64,000 bases of DNA from Macrostomum hystrix (lineage: Eukaryota; Platyhelminthes; Macrostomidae), in contig CATNEN010000010.1 in assembly GCA_950097015.1 (NCBI GenBank), positions 682,001 through 746,000 of the forward strand. Direction: 5' to 3'. The notes under the pieces are model-generated. The model ran no database searches. It was not told where the DNA came from and saw nothing but the letters and a program-made list of their open reading frames with translations. Every line of letters begins with the position of its first letter. Position 1 is the stretch's first letter. Both the position numbers and the translations under genes were made by a program. Positions 11,011-22,861 of the stretch are shown piece by piece.

Positions 11011-11483
11011 CAGACGACGATCCTGCCTGAAACCAGAAAACCCGAAATAAAATGAATCAAACGAAAGCAAAAAAATACAAAAACTATTTTCAGCTACACA
11101 GCATCATTCGAAAAACACGATTGATCTAAGAAAAACTACAAAATCCGCAAGTTTATCAGGTTGGTTTTATTATCAAGATTAGTGAAACTGATGAGCAGTC
11201 TACAAAAACATCAACCGGCAAATTTGAGGCAAGGAGATTCCAGGAAACACTGCACTGGTGCAGCTTGGCCTCCTTGCTGCTATGGGCGCAATCAACGCAA
11301 GCGGCGGAATAACATAAACAGACTCGTAATTAGTAAAATAGTTAGAACATGAAATCTTTGGACCAGACAAGCAATCTTATAGCCTACACTGCAGCAGCTC
11401 ATGATGTTAACACGAATTGAACTGGACTAAATAGTTACCCATTGAGTGATTGAGCTTCAAGCCTGCAGCCATCTGGCCGCTCC
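11011..11483. other. Intergenic and 3' flank of the thiolase gene
   Basis: AT-rich. It probably contains the 3' untranslated region of the minus-strand thiolase gene. No other feature is visible. Confidence 0.4.
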
Positions 11484-13496
<2,013 letters not shown>

Positions 13497-13552
13497 TTAG
13501 CAGTATCAAAGGAAATTGGTTTCATTTTAGTTGGAAACTAAGCAAGCCAATG

Positions 13553-13930
13553 AGGGGCTGATGCGGCAGAGCGGTTAACGCGTTTGCCTCTCGCACCAAG
13601 GTCCCTGAACTCCACCGCGAGGCCACATTTATTTGGCGTGCAGCCGCGGAGAGAAGGCTTAGCGGCTTGTCATGCAATTCATGACCTTGAGGACCAACCT
13701 CCAAAGTACAGTGAAGTGTGCACTGTCAGACGATGAGAAAGTCAGGGCAGATGTACACACTTGTGTGTGTGTGCCTTCGTACGGTATCCGTGTGCGTGTG
13801 TGCTCAGGAGTCAGCGGAATGGGAGAATTGCCTCCACGCTGGCTGCGGGTCAGGTTTCACCAAATGATGAGCCATTGCCCGCCAGGCCGGCCTCCTGTAA
13901 TAATTATTATAAGCAAGCCAATAAGTCTGC
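13553..13930 (+). mobile_element. SINE-B, near full-length copy
   Basis: The head GCTGATGCGGCAGAGCGGTT is a tRNA A-box-like sequence, followed by a decayed B box (CCTGAACTCC). A body of about 300 bases ends in an AATAATTATTATAA tail. Diverged copies occur at 38800-39000 (minus), 42800-42965 (plus) and 51115-51380 (minus), which defines the family within this window. Confidence 0.75.
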
Positions 13931-14318
13931 TGATTATTCGTCAACAAGTTGCTTGACAGGCATATATAACAATATATTTGATGGATCAGACAAATTTACA
14001 ACTCTGGCAGAATCCAGCGATAAACAGTTCGACTAATGGATCCATAATCTGCCTTATGGCAGCCACATTCAATAACGACAACAATGCATCCGTGCGAGTA
14101 GGGTAAGGGAAGCAAAAATGCACACAGAGAAGGCAGAGCGCGCAACTTCCTGGAAGCAGTTAATAAGGATTTTTAAGCCTACAATTGTTTAGATAGTGTT
14201 AATTAAATAACACATACACAGACAAATTCGAGTAGAGTTTAAACACCGTGGTAACAACTATTCCAGGAAAATCAGCCCCTGCCTCTTTACCAACGCAATG
14301 CAATCAAGCCAAAAAAGT
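13931..14318. other. Intergenic between the thiolase 5' side and MPP10 3' side
   Basis: AT-rich. The missing first thiolase exon would be expected here or beyond on the minus strand, but I could not identify a convincing ATG plus presequence plus donor. Confidence 0.4.
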
Positions 14319-14360
14319 TTACGCCGCCAGGATTCGAACTCGTGACCCCGGCTTCCTGGC
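14319..14360 (-). repeat. tRNA-like 3' end under the MPP10 stop region
   Basis: Read on the minus strand, GGGTCACGAGTTCGAATCCT and then GGCGGCGTAAAC form a tRNA T-arm and acceptor-like end, followed by a TTTTTT run as in Pol III transcripts. No matching A box lies 60 bases upstream, so it is a fragment and not a working tRNA gene. Confidence 0.5.
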
Positions 14361-15776
14361 TTGCTGCTTGAGCTGCGCCAGGGCAGCCTGCCGTGGATCG
14401 CCGGAGGCCAGGCCGGCCTCGGCGGCCCGCTGCTTGCGCAGCCGCATGCCCTTCTTAGCCTTGCGACGCCGGCGAAGCCTGTCGGTCCGGCTCAGCTCGC
14501 TGTCGCCCACCTCCTTGCCGGCCCGCCGGCCGGGCTTGTCCGCCAGCTGCTCCGGCGCAGCCTGGGATGCTGCCGCCGAAGTCGCCGTGCCGCGCACCTC
14601 CTCCATGGCCAGGGCGGGGGCGCCGCTGACAACGCGCACCCGCGGCAGCGGATTCTGCGGCGCGAAGTGAAGCCCGGAGAGCCGGTCCAGCCGGGCCAGC
14701 AGAGCGTTCAGATCCCGCCGGATCTCGTCGTGCTGCGGCAGCGACTTGGCCTCATCGGAGGCTTGCTGTCGGGCGAATTCGCTCTCATAAACCTCGGCCA
14801 GGGGGCGCGGCTTCTCAGTGTCCAGCAGCAGCGCCTTGCGATACTCGGCAGGCCGCTCCTCAGGCCGGTGCTTCCGCGTCACGCTGTCGAAGCTGGCCTC
14901 CTTGACTCTGGCCCGCACCAGCTCCTGGATGCGCGACTCCAGCTCCTCGGAGGCGAGGGGTCGCGGCCGGCCAATATGATCGAAGTCCAGATCCTCCTCC
15001 AGAAGGCCGCCCTCGGGCCTGTCGGCCGCTTCAATCTCGCCCCGCAGCTGCCAGGGCGCCGGCCGGACCAGCGAGTCCTCCAGCGCGGCGATCTCCTGGC
15101 GCATGCGCTCCTGGCTGCGCTCGAACTTTGACTTTGGACCCTTCGCCACTTTGGAGTCTTTGGACCCTTTGGACTCTTCGCTGTCCTGCGCGCCTTCGCC
15201 TTCCTCTTCCTCGTCGTCGGGCGGCCGATCGCCCGGGTGCTTGTCGGGATCCAGAAAGTCATCGAATTTCAAACTGTCGAATGGCAGATCCTCGCGATCG
15301 AAGCGAGCTGCCAGAGCTTCTTCATCATCGCTGTCGTCCTCCTCGCCATCGGCCTCCTCAGCTTCCATGGCCAGGAGCTCCTCTTGCTCAGCTTCATTCA
15401 AATCGCCACCGCGGAACATCGCGTCGTCGCCCTCGTGGTCTTCGCCATCCGCGGAATCTGACAGTCCCTCCTCCAGATCTTCGTCCGCGTCATCATCATT
15501 TTCATAAATGCTGAGATCCTCATCCTGATCAACGCCCAGATCCTTGAGCAGCAGGCCTTTATCTTTTTTGCTGTCTTCAACCTCTGTGACAGCGCCATGC
15601 TTTACCGAAACGACTGTACCCGACAGGGCTGCAGTGGCAAGGGAGGCCAGGCGGGCAGAGAAGTGGCGGGCACAGAGGGCCACTACCTGATCATGGGTTA
15701 GGCCAGTCAGCTCGCTGGCAAATATGCTGCCAAACTCAGCAAACCCTTCGTCATTTGCAGCAGGGGCTGTGGTCAT
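14319..15776 (-). CDS. MPHOSPH10: U3 small nucleolar ribonucleoprotein MPP10, single exon
   Basis: 485 residues without introns. MPP10 is a scaffold of the U3 snoRNP in the nucleolar small-subunit processome needed for 18S rRNA processing. The N-terminal third is followed by long Asp/Glu-rich stretches (about residues 70-200) with FDDFLDP. The hallmark central block follows: SKFERSQERMRQEIAALE, PWQLRGEI, LLEEDLDFDH, PRPLASEELE, RKHRPEE and LAEVYESEFARQ, then LSGLHFAPQNP and a lysine/arginine-rich tail. Human MPP10 is longer (681 residues), mainly through longer acidic linkers. The start ATG lies two bases after TTTTCCCACAG, a strong 3' splice site, suggesting trans-splicing or an upstream non-coding exon. 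The last eleven codons overlap a tRNA-like T-arm sequence. Confidence 0.93.
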   Translation of the reverse strand: MTTAPAANDEGFAEFGSIFASELTGLTHDQVVALCARHFSARLASLATAALSGTVVSVKHGAVTEVEDSKKDKGLLLKDLGVDQDEDLSIYENDDDADEDLEEGLSDSADGEDHEGDDAMFRGGDLNEAEQEELLAMEAEEADGEEDDSDDEEALAARFDREDLPFDSLKFDDFLDPDKHPGDRPPDDEEEEGEGAQDSEESKGSKDSKVAKGPKSKFERSQERMRQEIAALEDSLVRPAPWQLRGEIEAADRPEGGLLEEDLDFDHIGRPRPLASEELESRIQELVRARVKEASFDSVTRKHRPEERPAEYRKALLLDTEKPRPLAEVYESEFARQQASDEAKSLPQHDEIRRDLNALLARLDRLSGLHFAPQNPLPRVRVVSGAPALAMEEVRGTATSAAASQAAPEQLADKPGRRAGKEVGDSELSRTDRLRRRRKAKKGMRLRKQRAAEAGLASGDPRQAALAQLKQQARKPGSRVRILAA

Positions 15777-15778
15777 AG

Positions 15779-15800
15779 CTGTGGGAAAAGACAGCTCTCT
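15779..15800 (-). promoter_or_regulatory. 3' splice site just upstream of the MPP10 start
   Basis: CTGTCTTTTCCCACAG|CT-ATG on the minus strand: pyrimidine-rich tract and CAG ending two bases before the start codon. No upstream coding exon is needed, so this fits a spliced-leader acceptor or a 5' UTR intron. Confidence 0.55.
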
Positions 15801-16930
15801 GCAAAAAATATTTTTATCTTGCCACTAATTGCCATTTTATAGCCTAGGGAATGTAATCAATTCATTTCTAGGAATCACTTAAATGATTAAAAAAACTCAT
15901 AGTTTTGTGCTTCTAGCTGCAGAAAATAAACATTTTAGTGGCATAATATGACAGGGAAACAGCTGAAGTTCTTACAAAGTATATATATATATATAGGAGA
16001 AATCATTTTTGTTTTAGAGATGGAATGGCAGCAAAGATACTGGGGCTGCTTGGCACATATATTTATATATGAACAGGGGCCTAGAGAGGAGCAAAAAAGT
16101 GGCACAGCTTCACACAGCCCCTAGCTTAGTGAGTTGGCTGGCTCGGCACACAAACCTTACCTCAAGCAGACTGAGGTTGAGGGTTTTGGAGTGCAGATGA
16201 ACTAGCAATGGCTGGTCAAGTGTTTACTGACTGCCACAATATATTATATATACACAGATAATAGCTGCCATAAGACCTAGGTAGCCATGCTGCTAAGAAT
16301 ATACAAAAGTTGCTTAGTTAGATACTTCAAAATATTGTGTGTTTATTATCTTTTTTGCTTGAATTTCATTAAAACATGTATTTTTCTCTTTGCATGTTTA
16401 TTTCTTGTGCAGTAAATATTAGTTTAACAACAGTTTAATAAAAGTTATATTAAAACCTTGATTTAAAATCAACACTTATACAAGGCATAGGCCTACACTT
16501 CCTAAAAAATATTCACAGTTTTTAAGTGGAATAAATCTATATTTTAGAGCACTTAGGGGCACAGCAGGCCTTGCCTACCAAACTGAAACTCGGGGTCATG
16601 GCCCAGCTGTAATGCTTGATAATTTGCATGTACTACAATTAAAATGTTCTAAAGATAAAAGCAAATTCAAGATAAAATATCACTTAAATGTGTGTGATGC
16701 ACTATTATTATATAGTTTCTCTAGCTAGCTAGACAAAGCCAAAGTCAAAGGCTTACTTTAATAAGCATAATATATTACCAGATAATATAATAGATACAAA
16801 TTTTGGATATAAAATTTAAAAAATATATATTGACTGGTCTGACTGAGCGTAGGCTGCATAGCTTGGTTGGAGGTTAAACCACATGGTCGGGGGGTTGGTG
16901 CGGGTGATGCAAGTGCACGTCTGGTCGTGT
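15801..16930. other. AT-rich intergenic region
   Basis: Holds a short (TA)n run near 15979-15996 and many AT-rich tracts. No gene, tRNA or tandem array is seen. Confidence 0.45.
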
Positions 16931-16939
16931 GGTCGCCCA

Positions 16940-17036
16940 CTTTATTGGAGGTTCCTGGACACTTCATCATATGCTTTTTCGTCATCTTACACTTCCGTCA
17001 TCAATTTTTATCAGATTGGACACTTCGTCATCCAGC
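16940..17036. repeat. Left cluster of the GGACACTTCGTCATC motif
   Basis: GGTTCCTGGACACTTCATCA, CGTCATCTTACACTTCCGTC and TGGACACTTCGTCATCC occur within 100 bases. The first is inverted relative to ATGACGAAGTGTCCAGGAAC at 24016-24035 on the far side of the transposon island, so the pair may be worn terminal inverted repeats. Confidence 0.45.
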
Positions 17037-17214
17037 CAATTCGCGAATCTTATAGTTAAAGTTAGGTCAGTTCATTAATCATCAATAGAAACTAGTGTTG
17101 ATTTGATTTATAAATCCCGATGCGTACAGTATACGGAAAACTGAGGGCAAAGTGTTCCAGTTCCAGGCGATCACTAATGTTTAAATTCATTCAATTTTAA
17201 TTCATACCGTAAAA

Positions 17215-17360
17215 GAAAAGTGATCGTTATAACGCGGTACAGTTAGATGGTATACTTGTAGACAGACTGTGAAAATCTAAGTAATCTAAGTAAGGAAATT
17301 AAGTATTTGAAGTGCAGTTGGAAGTGCAGTAGGTCTTGAAACCTACTAGGCTACGTATGG
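17215..17360 (+). repeat. Direct repeat, left copy
   Basis: AGTGATCGTTATAACGCGGT and the following 110 bases (to about CTACTAGGCTACG) match 23463-23578 at roughly 80 percent by eye, in the same orientation. The two copies bracket the decayed virus-like element and the LINE inside it. Confidence 0.6.
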
Positions 17361-17879
17361 TATTTCGATTTATGTATGGTATATTTCGATCGATTTCGAT
17401 TTCAATACCTGCAATAAGAGGCATAATTTAAACTGTCCTAGAAAATAGAAAAGGTAAAACAATTTTTTTCTGTCGCAAGGCAATTTTCATGCATGCAAAA
17501 TGCTTTGCGCTTGTCTCTTAGTGAAAAATTATGATAATGTAAAAAATGTATAATGAATTGACTCGGGATTGACTCATGATGAGAAAACTTAATCTGATTA
17601 CGCGTCCAGTGAGGATTGAAGTCGTTTGAAAGGACCATTTTTTCACCCAGGAAAAAATCATTTAAAATCCCGTCGGGAGGAGGACTTGCATGTGTCATTT
17701 CGGGACTAGTCTTGTACCCTTATAAGTCTTGTACCCTCAGAAAGTACCCTCTAGTCAAATTTGCAACCACTTCCCTTTTTAATGCTATAGCTCTCATCTT
17801 CTCTTAGATTGCAGGATCCACACTGTCTGGATTTAGAGCAAGTGGTTTAATCTCTGGGAATGTTTTCCTTTCAGTTACA

Positions 17880-18323
17880 GTATCCTTTATATTTTTATCA
17901 TTATCTTTTATCCGTGTTGCGGATGCAGCTCGTGCTGGCGTTGACAAGCGTGATGCAGAGGTGCCTCTGATCACTTACTTTTGGTCGAACATGTTCAATG
18001 AGTTTAGCGTTCAATGGGAGCACAGAGTTGGAGCGAATCGCCAACTTTAGAATTGTCAATGACGCTCATTGTTTGATTGAGAATCCTGATTTTATTCAGT
18101 TGGGAAGTGGTGCGGGTTTTATTTCAGATGAATAAAGGATATCTCAATGACAGTGGCTATAAAAAGAGGAAGAAGAGATGCATTGCAAGGTGCTGATGAT
18201 GCTGCTAAGAACCTCCTGTATCGGTCTGTTGATATATTCGAACCACTGAGATTTATGAGTGGATTCTGTAATAGAGTTAATCGACTGACTAGTAACTTCA
18301 GCTACACCTTTAAGATGACAAGA
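17880..18323 (+). pseudogene. Possible capsid-like remnant of an adintovirus/Maverick-type element
   Basis: In changing frames the sequence reads short blocks such as PLITYFWSNMFNEFSVQW and LLYRSVDIFEPLRFMSG. These resemble the conserved blocks of Maverick/adintovirus-type double-jelly-roll capsid proteins in order and spacing. At least two frame changes and stops lie between the blocks, and a foldback element interrupts the 3' side. I infer the family from pattern only; the phospholipase-like piece downstream gives independent support. It cannot code for a functional protein. Confidence 0.35.
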
Positions 18324-18667
18324 GTAGTAGGATCAGGGGGTTGGGTACACAGTCAAATTAGTTCAAAAAAAATTACGCACTTTTCGAGGGGTCCCTTTAG
18401 ACAACATTTTAAAAAATTAACAAACATTTTTCATACCAAAAAAGACCCCCCATTAGTAAAAAAATATTAATAAAAAAGCAAATTTCTGAACCCCCCTTGA
18501 GACAATATATTATTATTATTATTAATATTTTTTATTATTGAAAAGCTTTTTTGTATAAAAATGTTTGTTAAAATTAAAAGATATAAAACAAAAAAATACA
18601 ATACAGAAAAGTGCGTAATCTTTTTGCGAATTTGACCTCCTCCCCAACCACCTATTCCTACTACTAA
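18324..18667. mobile_element. Foldback (MITE-like) element, about 340 bp
   Basis: The left arm (AGTAGTAGGATCAGGGGGTT to TTACGCACTTTT) and right arm (AAAAGTGCGTAATC to CCTATTCCTACTACT) are inverted copies of about 62 bases. Weaker complementarity, AACAAACATTTTT against AAAAATGTTTGTT, continues inward to the AT-rich centre. No coding capacity. Looks like a non-autonomous DNA transposon inserted into the capsid-like remnant. Confidence 0.65.
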
Positions 18668-20026
18668 GGAAATTTAGTAATATTAAAAAGTTGTTTAAAA
18701 ATGGCGACGAACCAAAACTTTTTGGGTTCTGGTCCATCGATCAATATTCTCCGTAAATCCGGTCTATTAAAATAATAGATGTGCCCGAACAAAACCCTAA
18801 ATATTCTTATATAATAGATGAAGTAGACGTTTCCACGGACACTAAACAAAAAACCTTTATTAACGAATTAAAAAAATATAGCACTGAGTATAAAATCACA
18901 GCTTGTTAATACAACTTCAAGCAAAAGCAGTTCCTGCCTATGGACCAGACTGTGCAACAGCTTGTGTAACCGCATTAGCTGCCTACAGCTTCAGATGCTA
19001 TTGCAACTGCTGACGCAGCTGCTACCACAAAGGAGTCGAAGCCAGCAATATATAATTCTCCCCAAGGCTAAAGAATAAAAACTAAACTCACAAAACGGCA
19101 ACCGAAGAAATCCCACTGGTGCTACAGCACAGCCGAATTTGCATTAACCGTGATTAGGCCTACTTTAAGACATTTACTGATGAAATTTTGCTATTGCTTC
19201 CTGAGAATATTCGCGATCAGTGGCTTCAAAAAATAGAGCAGGATTTCTTCAATTCGACTAATTATTTCCTAGTGAACCCTGCAACTCAAGAGCAAGATGA
19301 CGACATGAGCGGCGAAACGGTCGACGTCTCTGGAGAGCCTTCGACAGTGGTTGCGGCATGTCTGCCGCAGGTGCTGCTCCGCAGGTATTTGCTGTCGCAC
19401 TGGATATTCCGCAGGCAGATGCTGTTCCGCTGGCAGATGCTGCTCCACAGGCGTGTTCTGCTCCGCAAGAATCTACTGTTGCAAGAAATTCTGTTAAAAA
19501 GGTCTTGAAGAGCTATTTCGAGAAAAAGGTAATTCGTGGTCAATCATGTTCGGATGTTCCTACAGAGAAGAATTTTGAGAGAGTTGAGGACGTGTGTACA
19601 AGCAGTACAACCCATGGAGGATAGAATAGAATTCTATTCTATCCTCCATGGTACAACCTTGCTGGAAATTAATAAAGCAATTCGAATGAATTCACGAAAT
19701 AACTGTTTTCTAGCTGTGCGCGCGGGAATCATTCTAAACGACGCACAGACAAAGAGTTGCGAAGAACGAAGAAAGGGTTCAGCCAGTTTCTTGATAAGAT
19801 TAAGGATGAAATTGGTACCAGCACAGCATATTTCTACATTAAGCTGGGAAGGCTGGCTGGAAAATACCCAACCATTCAACAGTTGGGTGTTCCACTCAAT
19901 GAAATAAAGAGTCACTTTAAAGAACTGCAGAAGATCTGTGAGGTGAACCCAGATTTTTGGGAAAATATGCACTATTGACATTGTCCTGTGTAAACACTAT
20001 CGTAAAGACCTACACCTCCACCTACT
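18668..20026 (+). pseudogene. Decayed part of the virus-like element
   Basis: Several broken open stretches follow one another, such as PEQNPKYSYIIDEVDVSTDT and an alanine/glutamine-rich segment near 19358-19460. Near 19757-19978 a 73-codon Lys-rich frame ends. None can be assigned with confidence. Base composition and position suggest they belonged to the same element as the flanking capsid-like and phospholipase-like pieces. Confidence 0.3.
19612..19651. repeat. Perfect 40-bp palindrome without spacer
   Basis: CCATGGAGGATAGAATAGAA is followed directly by its exact reverse complement. The palindrome is flanked on both sides by TACAAC in direct orientation. Confidence 0.97.
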
Positions 20027-20215
20027 ATGGGCACGAAAGTGGACATGACTCTCACGACAGCAGCCACCCCAATTTTCTCCTGCAAGAGAAAAAAGAGGTG
20101 GTTTTTATATTTAAAAATGCTTAAATTTGTATCTGTAGTCCCCCAATCGGGTGGATCACTAGACATACAATCTGCACTCACTAATATTTCGCACAAACTT
20201 CCTTTCACACCTGGT

Positions 20216-22533
20216 CGGTACAAGGGTGAAATGCACATACCAGGTTACTCCTTCGCAGGTCCTGGAACAAATTTAACTTTTAGATTAAACCCTGTAACTG
20301 CATGATTTTCCATTGTCAGACAGCCTTCCTATAAACAGAAATAGAAAGGGCTACCGAACTTCAGACCACATTGCCACTCTCTTGTCGTTGATCCACAACA
20401 AAAAGCGTCGCAAAAGACCATTTCACTTAGTATTCTATGACTTAAAAAACGCATTTGACATGGTCCACCATCCAACACTTTTCCAACGACTTAGGGAGTT
20501 AAAGGTCAGCCCAGAAATAATCGAAGCAATACAAAGCATGTACTCAGGAGCTAAATTCCAACTGAAGATCTCAGATGGCCAAGCAACTAAGGCAAGGAGC
20601 ATAACAAATGGAGTAAGACAAGGCTGTCCCCTATCCCCTCTACTCTTCTCACTAATCCTTTGAGTACAATGCTAAGGGATTCATTTCGCAGCGACACCTT
20701 CATTAAAGATGAACAAATCAACAACTTGCTATACTGCGATGATCTAGTGATCTTTGGAGAGAGTCCTCGAGAGCTGCAGAAGGGCCTCGATAAAGTGTCA
20801 GAATTTTGTCAGAGCCACAAGCTAGAAATCAATATGCAAAAAACTAAGGTTATTAGCTGCTGCCCTGACCCATCAAAGACGGCTAACAAACTACTTCTGC
20901 AGGGACAACTGTTAGATAGCGTCAAAGAATGGAAATATCTTGGCTTTCACATCAATGCTAAAGGAACCGTGGATTCCCATGCCACAGAGATTAACAAAAA
21001 ATGTGGATACCCTATTCTTCTCTTAAGGAAATTAGCTAGCCATGGGGCGGTCAGATTACAATCAGCTCATGCTGTACTGCACAGCAATGATAGAAAGCAT
21101 AGCTCTGTACGCCTCCGAGGCCTGGGGGGCTTTTGTCTCGTGGAACCTGGGTCCTTGGGACCGCTGTCTTGTGGAAAGGGTAAACATCAGGTGCTGTAAA
21201 GCCATACTACAAGTCAGCCAAAATACGGATGGCAACGGGGCCCGCTCGGAGTTAGGCAGATTGCCTTTATTATACAACATCCAGAAAAGAAGCATTTCGT
21301 ACTGGGCCTCCATAACAAGCCGGCCGGACTCCATAATTTTCAAGTTATTAGCGGACCCAACATACAGTGATGTTGGAATCAAAGCAAAGATCAACAATGA
21401 CGTTATGCTGAACTGCAGAGGCATTAGTTCTGCAAAAGCAATTAAAAACCACAGGAAAAATTTCGTTTCTCAGTTTGATACCCATTGGAGACAAAGGACA
21501 CAGAACTCAAGCAAGCTAAGACACTTCTATTACTCCTTCAAGCAATATTATTCAGCCGAAAAATATTTACAGCAAATATACAACCCGGAGTTGAGACGTA
21601 CCATATCCTCGTTTAGACAATAGGAAACCATAAGCTAGCTTGCGAAACATTGCGAACTGCAAGACCGAAAATTCCGTATGAGAACAGATTATGTAGTAAG
21701 TGCAAAACAGAAGTTGAAAACGAGGTCCACTTCCTTTTTAAGTGCAGTTGGAATATGTATAGCGTAGCACGTTCGAATTTTGAGAAGGAAATTTCTGGGA
21801 AAACTCCCAATTTCATATCCTTAACAGCAGAAGAGAAATCTAACTACATAATGGCTCAAGACGCGATAGGGAAACCACTGAAGCTTTAGCAAAATACATC
21901 ATAGATATCTCTAAAATAAGGGAACAGCTGCCCTGAAACTTACAAGCTCGTATTAACATTTAACAATATATATATATTGTTTTATTCGTGGCGTCCCTTG
22001 TGTTTTTACTGCTCTTATTTTTAATACCTTTGCTTTTGCTTTTCCCTTCCCAGCTCGATAGTGGAATCCTACAAAACTTCGCTTTTTATGTTATGTTTTT
22101 CGTTGTCCATTAAAATATTTGTAACAAAAATATTTAAAGGAAAAAAATCAGCACCCATAGATGGCGTGCGCGTTTTAATAATAATAATAATAATATAAAC
22201 CCTATAGATTGGACTGCATACAGACATGATAAAAGATATAGGGATGCATAAGAAACTTCAGAAACTCCAGAAGAAGCATTATCGAAAAAACATATTGCAG
22301 ACCAACAGATGTTACAAGAGTTAGACGCAATTCCTTCAGAAGATTTAACCATAAAGGAGAGATAAACACGACACCTTGTTAAAATAATTATACAGGGAAA
22401 AGTTAAATTTGGTCTGCGGCTTGCGAAGGAGTATACGGGTCTTTCTTATAGCGATGCCATAAAAAAGCACACCCCATATCGTAAACCAAAAATATTTAGA
22501 AAAATGATCCACCACTATATTATGTCTTCGTAA
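20216..22533 (+). pseudogene. Phospholipase-A2-like viral domain, split by a LINE
   Basis: The 5' part (20216-20293) carries a glycine-rich calcium-loop-like block with PGYSFAGPGTNL. The 3' part resumes after the LINE at 22204 with the His-Asp catalytic-type motif AYRHDKRYRD, then a helical Lys-rich tail running to TAA at 22531-22533. This order is that of the PLA2 domain of parvovirus VP1-unique regions and of adintovirus/Maverick PLA2 genes, where it helps breach the endosome. Breaks: the LINE insertion, an in-frame TAA just after the His-Asp block, a second in-frame TAA further on, and no visible start. It is an old, dead copy. I place it with adintovirus-like elements because of the long Lys-rich tail and the capsid-like piece upstream. 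Confidence 0.6.
20294..22195 (+). mobile_element. 5'-truncated LINE with target-site duplication
   Basis: Reverse transcriptase blocks in order: FYDLKNAFDMV, GVRQGCPLSPLLFS, LLYCDDLVIFGES (YCDD form of the catalytic motif), EWKYLGFHI, then the C-terminal SEAWGAFVSWNL block and a CxxC...HFLFKC zinc-finger-like end. Frame changes near 20660, 21040 and 21620 break the protein. The 3' end has an (ATA)n tail (22176-22195). TAAACCCT flanks the insertion at 20286-20293 and 22196-22203, the target-site duplication. It landed in the phospholipase-like remnant. Confidence 0.85.
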
Positions 22534-22861
22534 TTACTATTTCCTGAATATATAATATTTTTATCACTATTGTTTGTAAACACAATAATTCTTGTATTTA
22601 TAAATAAGTTTCAAACATTTGTAAATCGGCTAAATCATTTCCTTCTTCTTTTATTTTTACTTTAGATTTGTCCTGTAAATCTTGTGCACATATTGTTTGA
22701 AGCTTTCGTCCTTGTTTAATATAATAAGCCACAGTGGAGCAGCTGTGGAGCAGCAAGTCTTTATATCCCAAGATACTCAAGATCTACTTTAAAGCTGCTA
22801 TTTTATAGAGCCCAAAATATGATACTACTGCCCAACTTCAAAAGTACGAGTATTATAGCGT

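Noticed and set aside
14319-14360. A tRNA gene on the minus strand overlapping MPP10
   Set aside because: Only the T-arm and acceptor-like end are present; no A box lies at the proper distance and the 5' half does not fold.
14361-15514. Plus-strand frames of 256 and 134 codons
   Set aside because: Antisense shadows of the GC-rich MPP10 exon.
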